This document shows positions 37,691 through 46,856 of a stretch of DNA of 64,000 bases, in pieces (position 1 is the first letter of the stretch; each line of letters opens with the position of its first letter). Under the pieces are notes generated by a model, which was given only the letters and a program-made list of their open reading frames with translations, had not been told where the DNA came from and did no database searches. The position numbers were made by a program, and so were the translations under genes. The stretch comes from Roseivirga sp. E12 (GTDB taxonomy: Bacteria; Bacteroidota; Bacteroidia; Cytophagales; Cyclobacteriaceae), in contig NZ_JAGFMD010000001.1 in the NCBI RefSeq assembly GCF_017592825.1, positions 744,001 to 808,000 of the forward strand, read 5' to 3'.

Positions 37691-39070
37691 ATGAATTCTG
37701 GACGCATACTTATAGTCGATGATAACGAAGACTTGCTCAAAGCAGCAAGGATGTTTCTCAAAAGGCACTTCGGTCAGATAGATTTAGAAAAGGATCCCAC
37801 ACTCCTTCCCGACTTATTAAAAAATGAGTCATACGATGTAATCATGTTGGATATGAACTTCACCCAGGATGTAAATTCTGGACAAGAGGGTTTCCACTGG
37901 CTAGATCAGATATTGGAGATAGACCCTTCCGCTGTGGTATTATTAATTACAGCATTTGGTTCGGTTGATTTAGCCGTTAAGGCGATCAAGGCAGGAGCCT
38001 CAGACTTTGTAATGAAGCCTTGGGAGAATGAAAAACTGCTTGCCACACTCCTTTCGGCCATGAAACTCAAATCTTCCAAAACTGAGATTCAACAGCTAAA
38101 AGACCAACAAGCAGTACTAAAGGCTGATCTAGACGAGAAATTCAAAGACATCATTGGACAGTCGCCCAATATGATGCAGGTATTTGATACCATTGACCGT
38201 GTGGCCGAAACAGATGCCAATGTGTTAGTCTTAGGCGAAAATGGTACTGGAAAGGAGCTTATTGCACGATCCTTACACCGTAACTCCAATAGAGCCGATA
38301 ATCCCTTTGTGAGTGTCGACCTAGGAGCAATCACTGAGAGCCTATTCGAATCGGAACTCTTTGGTCATGTCAAAGGATCATTCACTGATGCCAAGACCGA
38401 TCGACCTGGAAGATTCGAAGTTGCCAATAGAGGAACGCTTTTCTTGGATGAAATTGGTAACCTATCACTCCCTTTGCAGGCTAAGCTCTTGACAGCCCTT
38501 CAGAATAAGAAAATTACTCGTGTTGGTTCAAACCGGATAATAGACGTTGACATCCGTCTGGTCTGTGCTACTAATATGCCTTTGTATGACATGGTTCAGA
38601 AAGGTGAGTTCAGGCAAGATTTACTCTACAGAATCAACACCATAGAACTGCGCTTACCTTCTCTTAAAGAAAGAGGAGATGATATCCCTCTACTCGCTGA
38701 ACATTATTTAGGCCAGTACGCTAAAAAATACAACAAGGACATTTATAAATTCAGCGAAGCGGCTTTAACTCGACTTGGCAAGTACCATTGGCCTGGCAAT
38801 GTTCGTGAGCTTCAGCATGCGGTTGAAAGAGCCGTGATCATGAGTAGAGATAACATCCTTCAACCTGAAGATTTCTTTTTTAATGCTGCACAGCAACCTA
38901 AAGAAAACAGTGGAGACATTAGCTTAGAACAGTATAACTTAGAGGATGTAGAGCGTATTCTCATTCGCAAGGTTTTGGCTAAGCATAATGGAAATGTCAC
39001 TCATGCCGCTCAGGAATTAGGCTTAACACGATCATCACTTTACCGAAGATTAGAGAAGTATGGGCTTTAA
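37691..39070 (+). CDS. NtrC-family sigma-54-dependent response regulator
   Basis: 459 residues. Receiver domain (about 4-125) with phospho-acceptor Asp54 in VIMLDMNF and the Lys in FVMKPW; AAA+ domain with Walker A GENGTGKE (about 182), the sigma-54 loop GSFTDA (about 230, classical GAFTGA), Walker B LFLDEIGN (about 251), and a Fis-type helix-turn-helix in the last 25 residues (THAAQELGLTRSSLYRRL). The divergent permease operon has a sigma-54 promoter, the probable target. The stop overlaps the kinase start by 11 bases, exactly as in the paralogous pair at the left edge. Confidence 0.95.
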   Translation: MNSGRILIVDDNEDLLKAARMFLKRHFGQIDLEKDPTLLPDLLKNESYDVIMLDMNFTQDVNSGQEGFHWLDQILEIDPSAVVLLITAFGSVDLAVKAIKAGASDFVMKPWENEKLLATLLSAMKLKSSKTEIQQLKDQQAVLKADLDEKFKDIIGQSPNMMQVFDTIDRVAETDANVLVLGENGTGKELIARSLHRNSNRADNPFVSVDLGAITESLFESELFGHVKGSFTDAKTDRPGRFEVANRGTLFLDEIGNLSLPLQAKLLTALQNKKITRVGSNRIIDVDIRLVCATNMPLYDMVQKGEFRQDLLYRINTIELRLPSLKERGDDIPLLAEHYLGQYAKKYNKDIYKFSEAALTRLGKYHWPGNVRELQHAVERAVIMSRDNILQPEDFFFNAAQQPKENSGDISLEQYNLEDVERILIRKVLAKHNGNVTHAAQELGLTRSSLYRRLEKYGL

Positions 39071-40403
39071 TAGATTTAGGCTTTTTGTACTCATAAGGGT
39101 TATAATATTGTTCCTGACAGTAGCTGCTTTTGTGTACCTGATATTCTTTGATCAGAAGTATGTAACCACGGTAGTAACAGGTTTCTTGATTGTTTTCGAG
39201 GTATTCGAGCTCTTCAATTACATTGAAAGCACTAATAAAAAGCTCAGGCGTTTCTTCGATGCCATCAAGTATAATGACTTCAACATGAGTTTCACTCATG
39301 ACAACAAGCTCGGTAAGACATTCAAGGAGTTGAACATCGCTTTTAAAGAAGTAATTGATGCCATTCTATTGGAGCGTCAAAAGCGGGAAGAATTCTTTCA
39401 AGAGCTTCAAGTGGTAGTAGAAAATATTGCGTCAGGCATCATCTCCATTGACAATGAAGGACAAATAAAACTGATCAATCAATCTGCACTCAATCTCCTT
39501 GGCATCACAAAGCACAGGCATTCAAATCGTTTGAATATCAAAACCAAAGAAATTGCGAGTCTAATCAATCAGCTTGATGGAAGTAATCGGGCGACTTATA
39601 AGACGGGCGATGGACGCGAATTAGCAGTCTTTGAAAGTAGGTATAAGCTGGGAAAAGGTTCCTACCGCTTGTTTGCCATTCAAGACATTAAAGCTGAATT
39701 ACAAGCAAGAGAGCTGGAAGCATGGCAAAACTTAACCAAGGTACTACGGCATGAAATCATGAATTCGATAGCACCTATCTCTTCTTTAACCTCCACCCTA
39801 ACACAGATTATTGGCGAGGACATCAAGAAAGAGCCTGATCATAATATTCTATCTCACGAAAGCCTTGAAGACATTGAGGAAGGTTTAAGAACCATTTCTG
39901 GAAGATCTGATGGTCTAATCAATTTTATCAACGCTTATCGTGATTATACAAACCTTCCAGACCCTAACAAGGAGGACACTTCGATCAACCAAGTAGTTCA
40001 AAACACTGTCAACTTACTTAAAAGCGATTTTGCTGATGGGCAGCTGATCGTTAAGATGCCAAAGACTTCTCAACGACTTCAGCTAGATGAGCAATTGATT
40101 GAGCAGGTACTGATTAACTTGATTAAGAACGCTCGAGAGGCTATCGGGAATGCTGATAATGGTTGGGTAAAGGTCGAAATCAAAGTCTTCAACCAATCTA
40201 CCTCGGTGGTTATCCAAGACAATGGGCCGGGTATAGTTAAAGAAGCCCAACAAAAGATCTTTATGCCTTTCTATTCTACCAAGAATAGAGGTTCGGGTAT
40301 AGGTCTAAGCCTCTCAAAACAGATCATGCAGCTCCATGACGGTGATATTTTGCTCGAGAGCGAATTAGGAAAGGGGGCCAATTTTACCTTGATATTTGGC
40401 TAA
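39060..40403 (+). CDS. Membrane sensor histidine kinase paired with the NtrC-type regulator
   Basis: 447 residues. Two N-terminal helices (about 8-52) with almost no periplasmic part, a linker containing FFDAIKYNDFNMSF, a PAS-like domain (about 115-210) and a transmitter with H-box HEIMNS (His near 231), N-box NLIKNAREA (about 352), G1 DNGPGI (about 388) and G2 GSGIGLSLS (about 411). It is a close paralogue of 803-2131. It should phosphorylate the regulator encoded upstream. It is convergent with the amidohydrolase gene, 5 bases apart, with no terminator visible. Confidence 0.94.
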   Translation: MGFNRFRLFVLIRVIILFLTVAAFVYLIFFDQKYVTTVVTGFLIVFEVFELFNYIESTNKKLRRFFDAIKYNDFNMSFTHDNKLGKTFKELNIAFKEVIDAILLERQKREEFFQELQVVVENIASGIISIDNEGQIKLINQSALNLLGITKHRHSNRLNIKTKEIASLINQLDGSNRATYKTGDGRELAVFESRYKLGKGSYRLFAIQDIKAELQARELEAWQNLTKVLRHEIMNSIAPISSLTSTLTQIIGEDIKKEPDHNILSHESLEDIEEGLRTISGRSDGLINFINAYRDYTNLPDPNKEDTSINQVVQNTVNLLKSDFADGQLIVKMPKTSQRLQLDEQLIEQVLINLIKNAREAIGNADNGWVKVEIKVFNQSTSVVIQDNGPGIVKEAQQKIFMPFYSTKNRGSGIGLSLSKQIMQLHDGDILLESELGKGANFTLIFG

Positions 40404-40408
40404 GCAAA

Positions 40409-41788
40409 TCAGTTATTCAGCTCATCTCTCAACGCTTTTTCTGAAATCCATTTACCCTTTAAAACGACACCAGCACGGTCTTTAGTTGCCTCAATATTTT
40501 CTAGTGGATTACTTTCCAGCATTACTAGGTTCGCCTTTTTTCCTACTTCAACTGTCCCTACTTCTTCTGCAATTTTAAGATAGGTGGCTGGGTTTATGGT
40601 AGCCATTTTCAAGGCTTCGTAATTACTCAAACCAGCTTCTACAAAAGCAGCCAATTCGTCATGAATGCTAAAGCCAGGAATGATAAAACCAAATCCAGCA
40701 TCTGTGCCTAACATAATATTACCACCCTTATTCAAAATTGTGGTCAACACGATTTTGTGGTTCTCTTCTGACTGCCTATAATCTGCATTCCCTTTAGCAA
40801 ATCCAGTCTCAAACGTATTGCGAAGCTCGTCTGAAATTAATTCATATTCATCGCTAACCTTGATTCGGGCTACTTGAGCAAATGACAATGCATCAACTGA
40901 AATCGTTGGAACGTGCCATAACTCATTGTTACTCACAGATAGATCTGCTAACTGATTTACCTTATCAACCTCCAATGATCCTCGTGAAATAGAGTTTCTT
41001 GAAGAGGCAAACAGGCCGAAACCAATCAAATGTTCAGTTGAAGTCTGACCCGATTGAAACACTCTTTCTGGCCCAACATTAAAGGGAACATGTCCTATGA
41101 CAGGAATACCTTCCGATGCAGCTTCAGCGATAATAGCTTCATAAATTTCGCTTGACAGTCGATTATAAACTTTTATAAAATCATAACCATCTCGTTTGTA
41201 TTTTCTCACCAGCCTCACTGCATCAGCAACTGTTGTTACCGGAGGTGTAAATGCCTCAAAAGGTCCTCCAGATCCATTCATACCTGGACTGGCCGCAAAT
41301 ATTCTAGGTAGGTCTAAATCATTATCAATTATGCTGTTACGAATGTTTAATGATCCGGGTGAACCCCACATTTCTCTCACCGTTAATACCCCATTGGCCA
41401 CAAACAAAAACAGATCACTTATTGTACTCCTGTGATAATGCATATCCATCAAACCAGGAATAATGTACCCAATACCTTTCGCATCAATAACCTGAAGACC
41501 GGTTGGTATGGTCACAGAACCCAGGTTTCCCAACGCAGTAATTATGCCGTCTTCGACTATCAAAACCTGATCTTCCAATACTTCATTACTTATCATAGTG
41601 ATAACATTAGTATTGATTATTGCGAAAGAACGTTCATCAATTGTCTCAGGAGAGTTGATTAAAATAGGTGTCGTAGAGATAATAGGGTCCATTGGGTCAG
41701 AGTCAGGTGTAGGATCAGACGCTGACTTGGAATCTGAGCAACTAAAAAAAAGGAGCGTAATAAGACTTAGAAGGAGGAAATTTCTCAC
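40409..41788 (-). CDS. Amidohydrolase-family lipoprotein (imidazolonepropionase-like)
   Basis: 459 residues. The signal peptide ends in a lipobox (LLFFSC), followed by a Ser/Asp/Pro-rich spacer, so the enzyme is membrane-anchored outside the cytoplasm. Metal-dependent amidohydrolase motifs are MDMHYH (HxH), DFIKVYN (carboxylated Lys candidate), VIGHVPF and TSTEHLIG (metal His) and LGTDAGFG (catalytic Asp). The C-terminus carries the composite-domain return VGKKANLVMLESNPLENI. Substrate unknown; dipeptidase or prolidase-like activity is common in this secreted group. Confidence 0.92.
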   Translation of the reverse strand: MRNFLLLSLITLLFFSCSDSKSASDPTPDSDPMDPIISTTPILINSPETIDERSFAIINTNVITMISNEVLEDQVLIVEDGIITALGNLGSVTIPTGLQVIDAKGIGYIIPGLMDMHYHRSTISDLFLFVANGVLTVREMWGSPGSLNIRNSIIDNDLDLPRIFAASPGMNGSGGPFEAFTPPVTTVADAVRLVRKYKRDGYDFIKVYNRLSSEIYEAIIAEAASEGIPVIGHVPFNVGPERVFQSGQTSTEHLIGFGLFASSRNSISRGSLEVDKVNQLADLSVSNNELWHVPTISVDALSFAQVARIKVSDEYELISDELRNTFETGFAKGNADYRQSEENHKIVLTTILNKGGNIMLGTDAGFGFIIPGFSIHDELAAFVEAGLSNYEALKMATINPATYLKIAEEVGTVEVGKKANLVMLESNPLENIEATKDRAGVVLKGKWISEKALRDELNN

Positions 41789-41968
41789 GAGAATAATTTA
41801 TTGGTTAGGAATGGTCATGATAGTGTAAATAGAATGAAGCCAAAAGGAACTCATCTGAGTTGTTTGAAACCCAAATTCCACATATTTATGGGATATGAAA
41901 TTGGTAGAAATGATAATTTCCGCTCAAGCAATGTGCGACATCTCCCAATATGAAGTAATTTGCTGCCC

Positions 41969-44887
41969 ATGGATTTGTTGCTGCTGAAAAATCAGCTTGA
42001 AGGAGGTCTTTTTACAGACAGTACAACTAGGAAGCTCTATGCCACTGATGCATCAGCATACCGCGAATTACCACTTGCTGTAGCCATCCCCAAAAACAAG
42101 GATGATCTCATCACATTAGTCAATTATGCTCGCGAAAATGGGACCTCACTGATACCTAGAACTGCGGGTACCAGCCTTGCTGGTCAAGTGGTTGGTAATG
42201 GCATTATCCTAGACATGTCTAAGCATTTCAATCAAGTGATTGAGGTGAACGAAAAAGAGACTTATGCATGGGTGGAGCCTGGTATTATTCGAGACGATCT
42301 CAATAGGCATCTAGAGCCTTATGGCTACTTCTTTGCTCCGGAGACTTCCACGGCCAATCGAGCCATGATTGGTGGCATGATTGGTAATAATTCATGTGGT
42401 TCTAATTCAGTAGTTTATGGAAGTACAAGAGAACATTTACTTGAAGTAAATACTGTGCTTGGAGATGGTACTGAATCTTGGTTTGGGGAAGTCGATAAAG
42501 GGGCTTTTCTAGATAGATGTAACGGCCTGTCTGTAAGTGGAGGATTACAGAATAGTATCTACTTCGAAACTCGAGAAATTCTCAAGAATGAAGTCAACCA
42601 AAAAGAGATAATAGAGGGCTTTCCTAAGGAAGATATTCCAAGAAGAAACACGGGGTACGCATTAGACATGCTTCTTCGCCATCAGCCTTTTAATGAACAA
42701 GGCAATGACTTCAATTTCTGTAGTCTAATTGCGGGTTCTGAAGGGACATTATGCATAGTTACCTCGGCAAAAGTAAAACTCACCCCTCTTCCGCCTAGCA
42801 ATAAGAGGTTAGTTTGTGTTCATTCAGAAACCATTGATGACAGCCTAAGGGCAAACCTCGTAGCCCTCAAGTACCAGCCTTCTGCCTGTGAGCTGATGGA
42901 TCACTACATTTTGGAAGCCACTAAGCGTAATCCAATGTACAATGCGTTGCGTTTCTTTGTAGAGGGAGATCCACAAGCAATACTCGTGGTAGAATTGAAC
43001 GCGGAAAGTCCTGAAGAAGCCGATCAAAAGGTTGCTGACTTAATTTCTGACCTCAAAGAACAAGGACATGGCTATGCCTATCCAATCATCAAAGGAAAAA
43101 AGATTAAAGCCGTTTGGAACCTGAGAAAAGCAGGTTTAGGCTTACTTTCAAATGTTCCGGGTGATGCCAAGCCCGCACCTGTTATAGAAGACACCGCTGT
43201 TGATGTAAAAGATCTACCTGCCTACATCGCAGAATTCAATGAAATTCTTGATAAACACGGTCTATACTCAGTTCACTATGCCCATGCGGGTTCAGGCGAA
43301 TTACATCTGCGTCCCATCATTAATCTAAAGACTGCTGAAGGTCAGCGGCAATTCCGGACAATAGCGGAAGAGATTGCCTTGCTAGTTAAGAAGTATAAAG
43401 GATCACTTTCTGGAGAGCATGGTGATGGTCGACTCAGAGGGGAATTCCTACCCCAAATGATTGGTGAGCACAATTACGAGCTAGTCAAGAGAGTAAAACA
43501 GATTTGGGACCCACAAAACATCTTCAATCCAAATAAAATTGTGGACACCCCTCCTATGGATACCTCTTTGAGGTACAAGAAGGACCAAAAGACCCCCGAT
43601 TTTGAAACGCAATTCGACTTCTCCTCCACTGACGGCATTCTGCGAACTGCAGAGCTCTGCAACGGTTCGGGTGATTGTCGAAAGTCTGAGTTAAGTGGTG
43701 GTACTATGTGCCCAAGCTATATGGCCACGAGAGATGAAAAAGACACAACCAGAGCTCGTGCCAACATTCTAAGAGAGATACTAACCAACTCGACCGACAA
43801 GAATCCATTTGCCAATGAGGAGATCAAAGAGGTGATGGATTTGTGCCTATCCTGCAAAGGCTGTAGCTCAGAATGTCCTTCTAATGTTGATATGGCCAAA
43901 CTCAAAGGTGAATGGCAGTATCAGTATTACAAAGAGAATGGCATTCCATGGAGAACAAAACAGATTGCTGCCTTTTCTAAAAACATGAAACTAGCAAGTC
44001 TGGCTCCTTGGGCTTATGATTTTGCCTTTGGCAACAAAATCACCGGCAACCTTCTGAAATCATTCGTAGGTTTTGCACGAGAACGTAGCGTACCAAGTCT
44101 TTCTAGGCAACCACTGAATACATGGCTGCGCAAAGAATTCAAACCGACAGTAACCGATAAGAAAGTCTACTTCTTTTGTGATGAGTTCACCAATTATAAC
44201 GATGCCGAAATTGGTAAAAAGGCAGTCTTACTCTTGGATAAACTTGGCTATCAGGTCATCTATGTACCGCATGCAGACTCAGGTAGACCTCAACTCTCTA
44301 AGGGCCTCTTGGATGAAGCTAAGACCCTTGCCGAATCCAACATCGATACATTCAAAGAGTTGGCTACGGCTGCCACACCTGTTATTGGTATTGAGCCATC
44401 TGCTATTCTAACTTTCAGAGACGAATACATCAGTCTGACCAGAGGCAAATATCAGGAGCAGGCGAAACGAATTGCGCATCATGTCTTTACCATTGAGGAG
44501 TTTATGGCCAATGAAATCGATGCAGGCCGTATTAAATCGGAACAGTTTGTTAAGGACCCCAAAGTGATCAAAGTACATGGGCATTGTCATCAGAAGTCTC
44601 TTTCTTCAATGGTCCCGACCAAGAAGCTATTGTCTTTACCGGAAAACTTTAAAGTACAAATGATTCCTTCTGGGTGCTGTGGTATGGCAGGATCGTTTGG
44701 TTACGAAAAAGAGCATTATGATGTATCAATGAAGATTGGGGAGTTAGTGCTGTTTCCGACTGTACGTAAGCTACCAGAAGATGTCATTGTTGCAGCCGCA
44801 GGTACCAGTTGCAGGCATCAAATTAAGGATGGCACTAGTAGAAGGTCATATCATCCGGTGGAAATACTATATCAACACATCCAATAA
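41969..44887 (+). CDS. FAD-linked dehydrogenase fused to Fe-S/CCG domain (YdiJ/GlcD-GlpC type)
   Basis: 972 residues from ATG 41969 (a TTG at 41960 adds 3 residues). N-terminal FAD-binding domain of the vanillyl-alcohol oxidase type (VAIPKNKDDL...RTAGTSLAGQ...GGMIGNNSCGSNSVVYG), FAD-oxidase C-domain (HYAHAGSGELHLRP; LSGEHGDGRLRGEF), then Fe-S motifs CNGSGDC...CPSY (about 561) and CLSCKGCSSECPS (about 625), and CCG-type motifs GHCHQKS (about 870) and GCCGMAGSFG (about 901). The architecture matches E. coli YdiJ, a D-2-hydroxyacid (D-2-hydroxyglutarate) dehydrogenase. The exact substrate here is inferred. The FRG gene follows after 2 bases. Confidence 0.93.
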   Translation: MDLLLLKNQLEGGLFTDSTTRKLYATDASAYRELPLAVAIPKNKDDLITLVNYARENGTSLIPRTAGTSLAGQVVGNGIILDMSKHFNQVIEVNEKETYAWVEPGIIRDDLNRHLEPYGYFFAPETSTANRAMIGGMIGNNSCGSNSVVYGSTREHLLEVNTVLGDGTESWFGEVDKGAFLDRCNGLSVSGGLQNSIYFETREILKNEVNQKEIIEGFPKEDIPRRNTGYALDMLLRHQPFNEQGNDFNFCSLIAGSEGTLCIVTSAKVKLTPLPPSNKRLVCVHSETIDDSLRANLVALKYQPSACELMDHYILEATKRNPMYNALRFFVEGDPQAILVVELNAESPEEADQKVADLISDLKEQGHGYAYPIIKGKKIKAVWNLRKAGLGLLSNVPGDAKPAPVIEDTAVDVKDLPAYIAEFNEILDKHGLYSVHYAHAGSGELHLRPIINLKTAEGQRQFRTIAEEIALLVKKYKGSLSGEHGDGRLRGEFLPQMIGEHNYELVKRVKQIWDPQNIFNPNKIVDTPPMDTSLRYKKDQKTPDFETQFDFSSTDGILRTAELCNGSGDCRKSELSGGTMCPSYMATRDEKDTTRARANILREILTNSTDKNPFANEEIKEVMDLCLSCKGCSSECPSNVDMAKLKGEWQYQYYKENGIPWRTKQIAAFSKNMKLASLAPWAYDFAFGNKITGNLLKSFVGFARERSVPSLSRQPLNTWLRKEFKPTVTDKKVYFFCDEFTNYNDAEIGKKAVLLLDKLGYQVIYVPHADSGRPQLSKGLLDEAKTLAESNIDTFKELATAATPVIGIEPSAILTFRDEYISLTRGKYQEQAKRIAHHVFTIEEFMANEIDAGRIKSEQFVKDPKVIKVHGHCHQKSLSSMVPTKKLLSLPENFKVQMIPSGCCGMAGSFGYEKEHYDVSMKIGELVLFPTVRKLPEDVIVAAAGTSCRHQIKDGTSRRSYHPVEILYQHIQ

Positions 44888-44889
44888 TT

Positions 44890-45696
44890 ATGAAAAAGTA
44901 TGCGAGTAATCTCTACGGAGAATTAGACATGCCTGAAGATTTTATTGAATTGACCCAACTCATGCTGAGAAAAGATCTTCATAGAAAAAGTGGCTCAGAA
45001 ACCTTGAGAGTACGGTACTGGAGAGGACAATCGAATGTGAATTGGAGGCTAGACAGTGGTGCTTACCGAAGAGTGCAAAGAGATTTAAGGCCAGGACAGG
45101 ATGTAAACGATGAAATCAGAAATTATGAGACAAGATTACTCGATTATGCCACCCATCAAGGCTACCGATACCATGAAGGAAGAGATCTAAGCGATTTCGA
45201 ATTACTAGCCAAATTACAACATCATGGTGCCGCTACTCGACTAATTGACTTCTCATGCAGCGCTTTGACAGCCCTCTGGTTTTGTGTTTCATCACTCCCT
45301 GATGATATGGGACTACTAATTGGCCTTAACACTAGGTATATTGGAGGTGGCGAAAAGCAAGTACATAATCTTACTTATGAAGAAATCATCAGTGCTTGTG
45401 ATAAATACACCAACCCATCACTTTGGGATTCTCCATCAACTACATCCAGGATCTCTGCTCAAAATGCCCAATTTATATACAGTAAAATAGGAGAACACAA
45501 AGCTGGTAGTTTAATGACTTTTTATGAAGGTGATGTGAATTCCTTTATCCCAATTTCTCCCAAATTAAAAGTCGAATGTTCTGAGATTCTGAGCAATGTA
45601 TATAATATTCGGAAAAGCACCCTTTTCCCTGATATTGACGGATTTGGTGCAGCTAATGCAGCTGACCAAGATCAATGGAACATGACAAGATGGTAA
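44890..45696 (+). CDS. FRG-domain protein
   Basis: 268 residues. The FRG domain is shown by VRYWRGQSNVNWRLDSGAYRR followed by FELLAKLQHHGAATRLIDFSCSALTALWF. The domain is named after a conserved F/Y-RG motif, and its biochemical function is unsettled; it occurs in many accessory and defence-associated proteins. The central and C-terminal parts (GLLIGLNTRY; IRKSTLFPDIDGF) are also typical. The start is 2 bases after the dehydrogenase stop and its own end overlaps modA, so it seems co-transcribed with both. The reason for this placement is unclear. Confidence 0.85.
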   Translation: MKKYASNLYGELDMPEDFIELTQLMLRKDLHRKSGSETLRVRYWRGQSNVNWRLDSGAYRRVQRDLRPGQDVNDEIRNYETRLLDYATHQGYRYHEGRDLSDFELLAKLQHHGAATRLIDFSCSALTALWFCVSSLPDDMGLLIGLNTRYIGGGEKQVHNLTYEEIISACDKYTNPSLWDSPSTTSRISAQNAQFIYSKIGEHKAGSLMTFYEGDVNSFIPISPKLKVECSEILSNVYNIRKSTLFPDIDGFGAANAADQDQWNMTRW

Positions 45697-46469
45697 ATCG
45701 CTTACCTGCACTTTTTTTTAAGACACTAATTGTGATATCTGCTTTGACATTCACGACTTCTTGTGATAAAACAGAAGTTAAGAAAGTTATGGTAGCTACC
45801 TCTGCCAATATGCAGTTTGCAATTGTGGAATTGGAAAGGGCATTTGAGGCATTGGAAGGCGCTGACATAGAAATAATTCTAGGCTCTTCTGGTAAGCTTA
45901 CCAATCAAATCATTGCTGGAGCTCCATATGATCTATTTCTTTCAGCAGATAGTAAATTCCCAGAAACCCTAGTTGACAAAGGCTTAGTTTCTGGAAGACC
46001 AAAGACCTACGCTTTTGGAAAACTAGTGATCTGGACATCAATGGATCTAAATTCAATGGAGGGCCTTACAAAAATCGCCTTAGGAGGGATAAAAATTGCA
46101 ATTGCAAATCCAAAAACGGCTCCTTACGGTGTGGCTGCCTTAGAGAACCTGAAGTCAAATGGAGATTGGGAAGAGATAAAAGATCAAGTAGTATTTGGCG
46201 AAAGCATCTCCCAAGTCAATCAATTCCTTCTCAGCGGAGCTGCGAAAGTTGGACTGACTTCCATGTCAAGTATTAAGTCAGAAGCCTTCAATGATAAAGG
46301 CTCTTGGATCGATGTCCCGGTAAATACATATACCCCGATCGCACAGCAGATGGTAATACTTAATGCCAGACCGGAAATGTATGATCAAGCAAAGGCCTTC
46401 TTTGATTTTGTTCTTTCGGCCAGAGGTCAAGAGATATTGAGTGCCCATGGTTATGAACCTACATATTAG
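45690..46469 (+). CDS. modA: Molybdate ABC transporter substrate-binding lipoprotein ModA
   Basis: 259 residues from ATG 45690, which gives a basic n-region and signal peptide ending in a lipobox (LTFTTSC); an ATG at 45675 adds the acidic leader MEHDK. ModA motifs are VATSANMQFAIVELERAFE, ILGSSGKLTNQIIAGAPYDLFLSAD, IAIANPKTAPYGVAALE, FGESISQVNQFLLSGAAKVG and VLSARGQEILSAHGYE. It captures molybdate or tungstate in the periplasm for ModBC. The start overlaps the end of the FRG gene. The rest of the transporter lies 0.9 kb downstream beyond a REP/RAYT block. Confidence 0.93.
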   Translation: MVNRLPALFFKTLIVISALTFTTSCDKTEVKKVMVATSANMQFAIVELERAFEALEGADIEIILGSSGKLTNQIIAGAPYDLFLSADSKFPETLVDKGLVSGRPKTYAFGKLVIWTSMDLNSMEGLTKIALGGIKIAIANPKTAPYGVAALENLKSNGDWEEIKDQVVFGESISQVNQFLLSGAAKVGLTSMSSIKSEAFNDKGSWIDVPVNTYTPIAQQMVILNARPEMYDQAKAFFDFVLSARGQEILSAHGYEPTY

Positions 46470-46470
46470 T

Positions 46471-46850
46471 TTCACTCCTACGGAGTTGAGTTTTTCTAAT
46501 ACTAACAATCTTTCAACATATGACTCCTATGGAGTCATGCTCATATCAAGAGTTTAAATTTCATAGACACCAAATAATGTCACTACCTCACTAGTAAAAG
46601 CCACACAGAAGAGTACTGAATAGGTGCATTATTATTCATCCAATTTTGATTCCATAGAATTAGCTCTTAGCGGGCTCTTTTGAACATACAACTCCAAAGG
46701 ATTCATTTTCTTTTTGGATTAGATAAGCTCTGCACAAATATTTATTACCAAAATGGCACGATCAGCCAAGCAATCCACACATATCAGACCTCGGAGAGGT
46801 CATATGTCCTTAGCTATGATTAAATTAATTAGCAAAAGCTCCAGAGGAGC
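46471..46850. repeat. Field of REP-like hairpins upstream of the RAYT gene
   Basis: The 387-base spacer after modA has no gene and carries at least four short hairpins with the core CTCC-N3-GGAG: 46475-46485 (loop TAC), 46520-46538 (ATGACTCC-TAT-GGAGTCAT, perfect 8-bp stem), 46692-46702 (loop AAA, last pair mismatched) and 46838-46850 (GCTCC-AGA-GGAGC). A fifth, larger palindrome lies at 46779-46807 (ACATAT(ca)GACCTC-GGA-GAGGTCATATGT). The association with the adjacent Y1 transposase identifies these as REP elements. The last copy ends 6 bases before the transposase ATG. Confidence 0.75.
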
Positions 46851-46856
46851 GAGACT

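Noticed and set aside
46470-46856. Possible CRISPR array in the hairpin-rich spacer
   Set aside because: The repeats are short hairpins with irregular spacing (about 50-170 bases) and no uniform spacers or cas genes.
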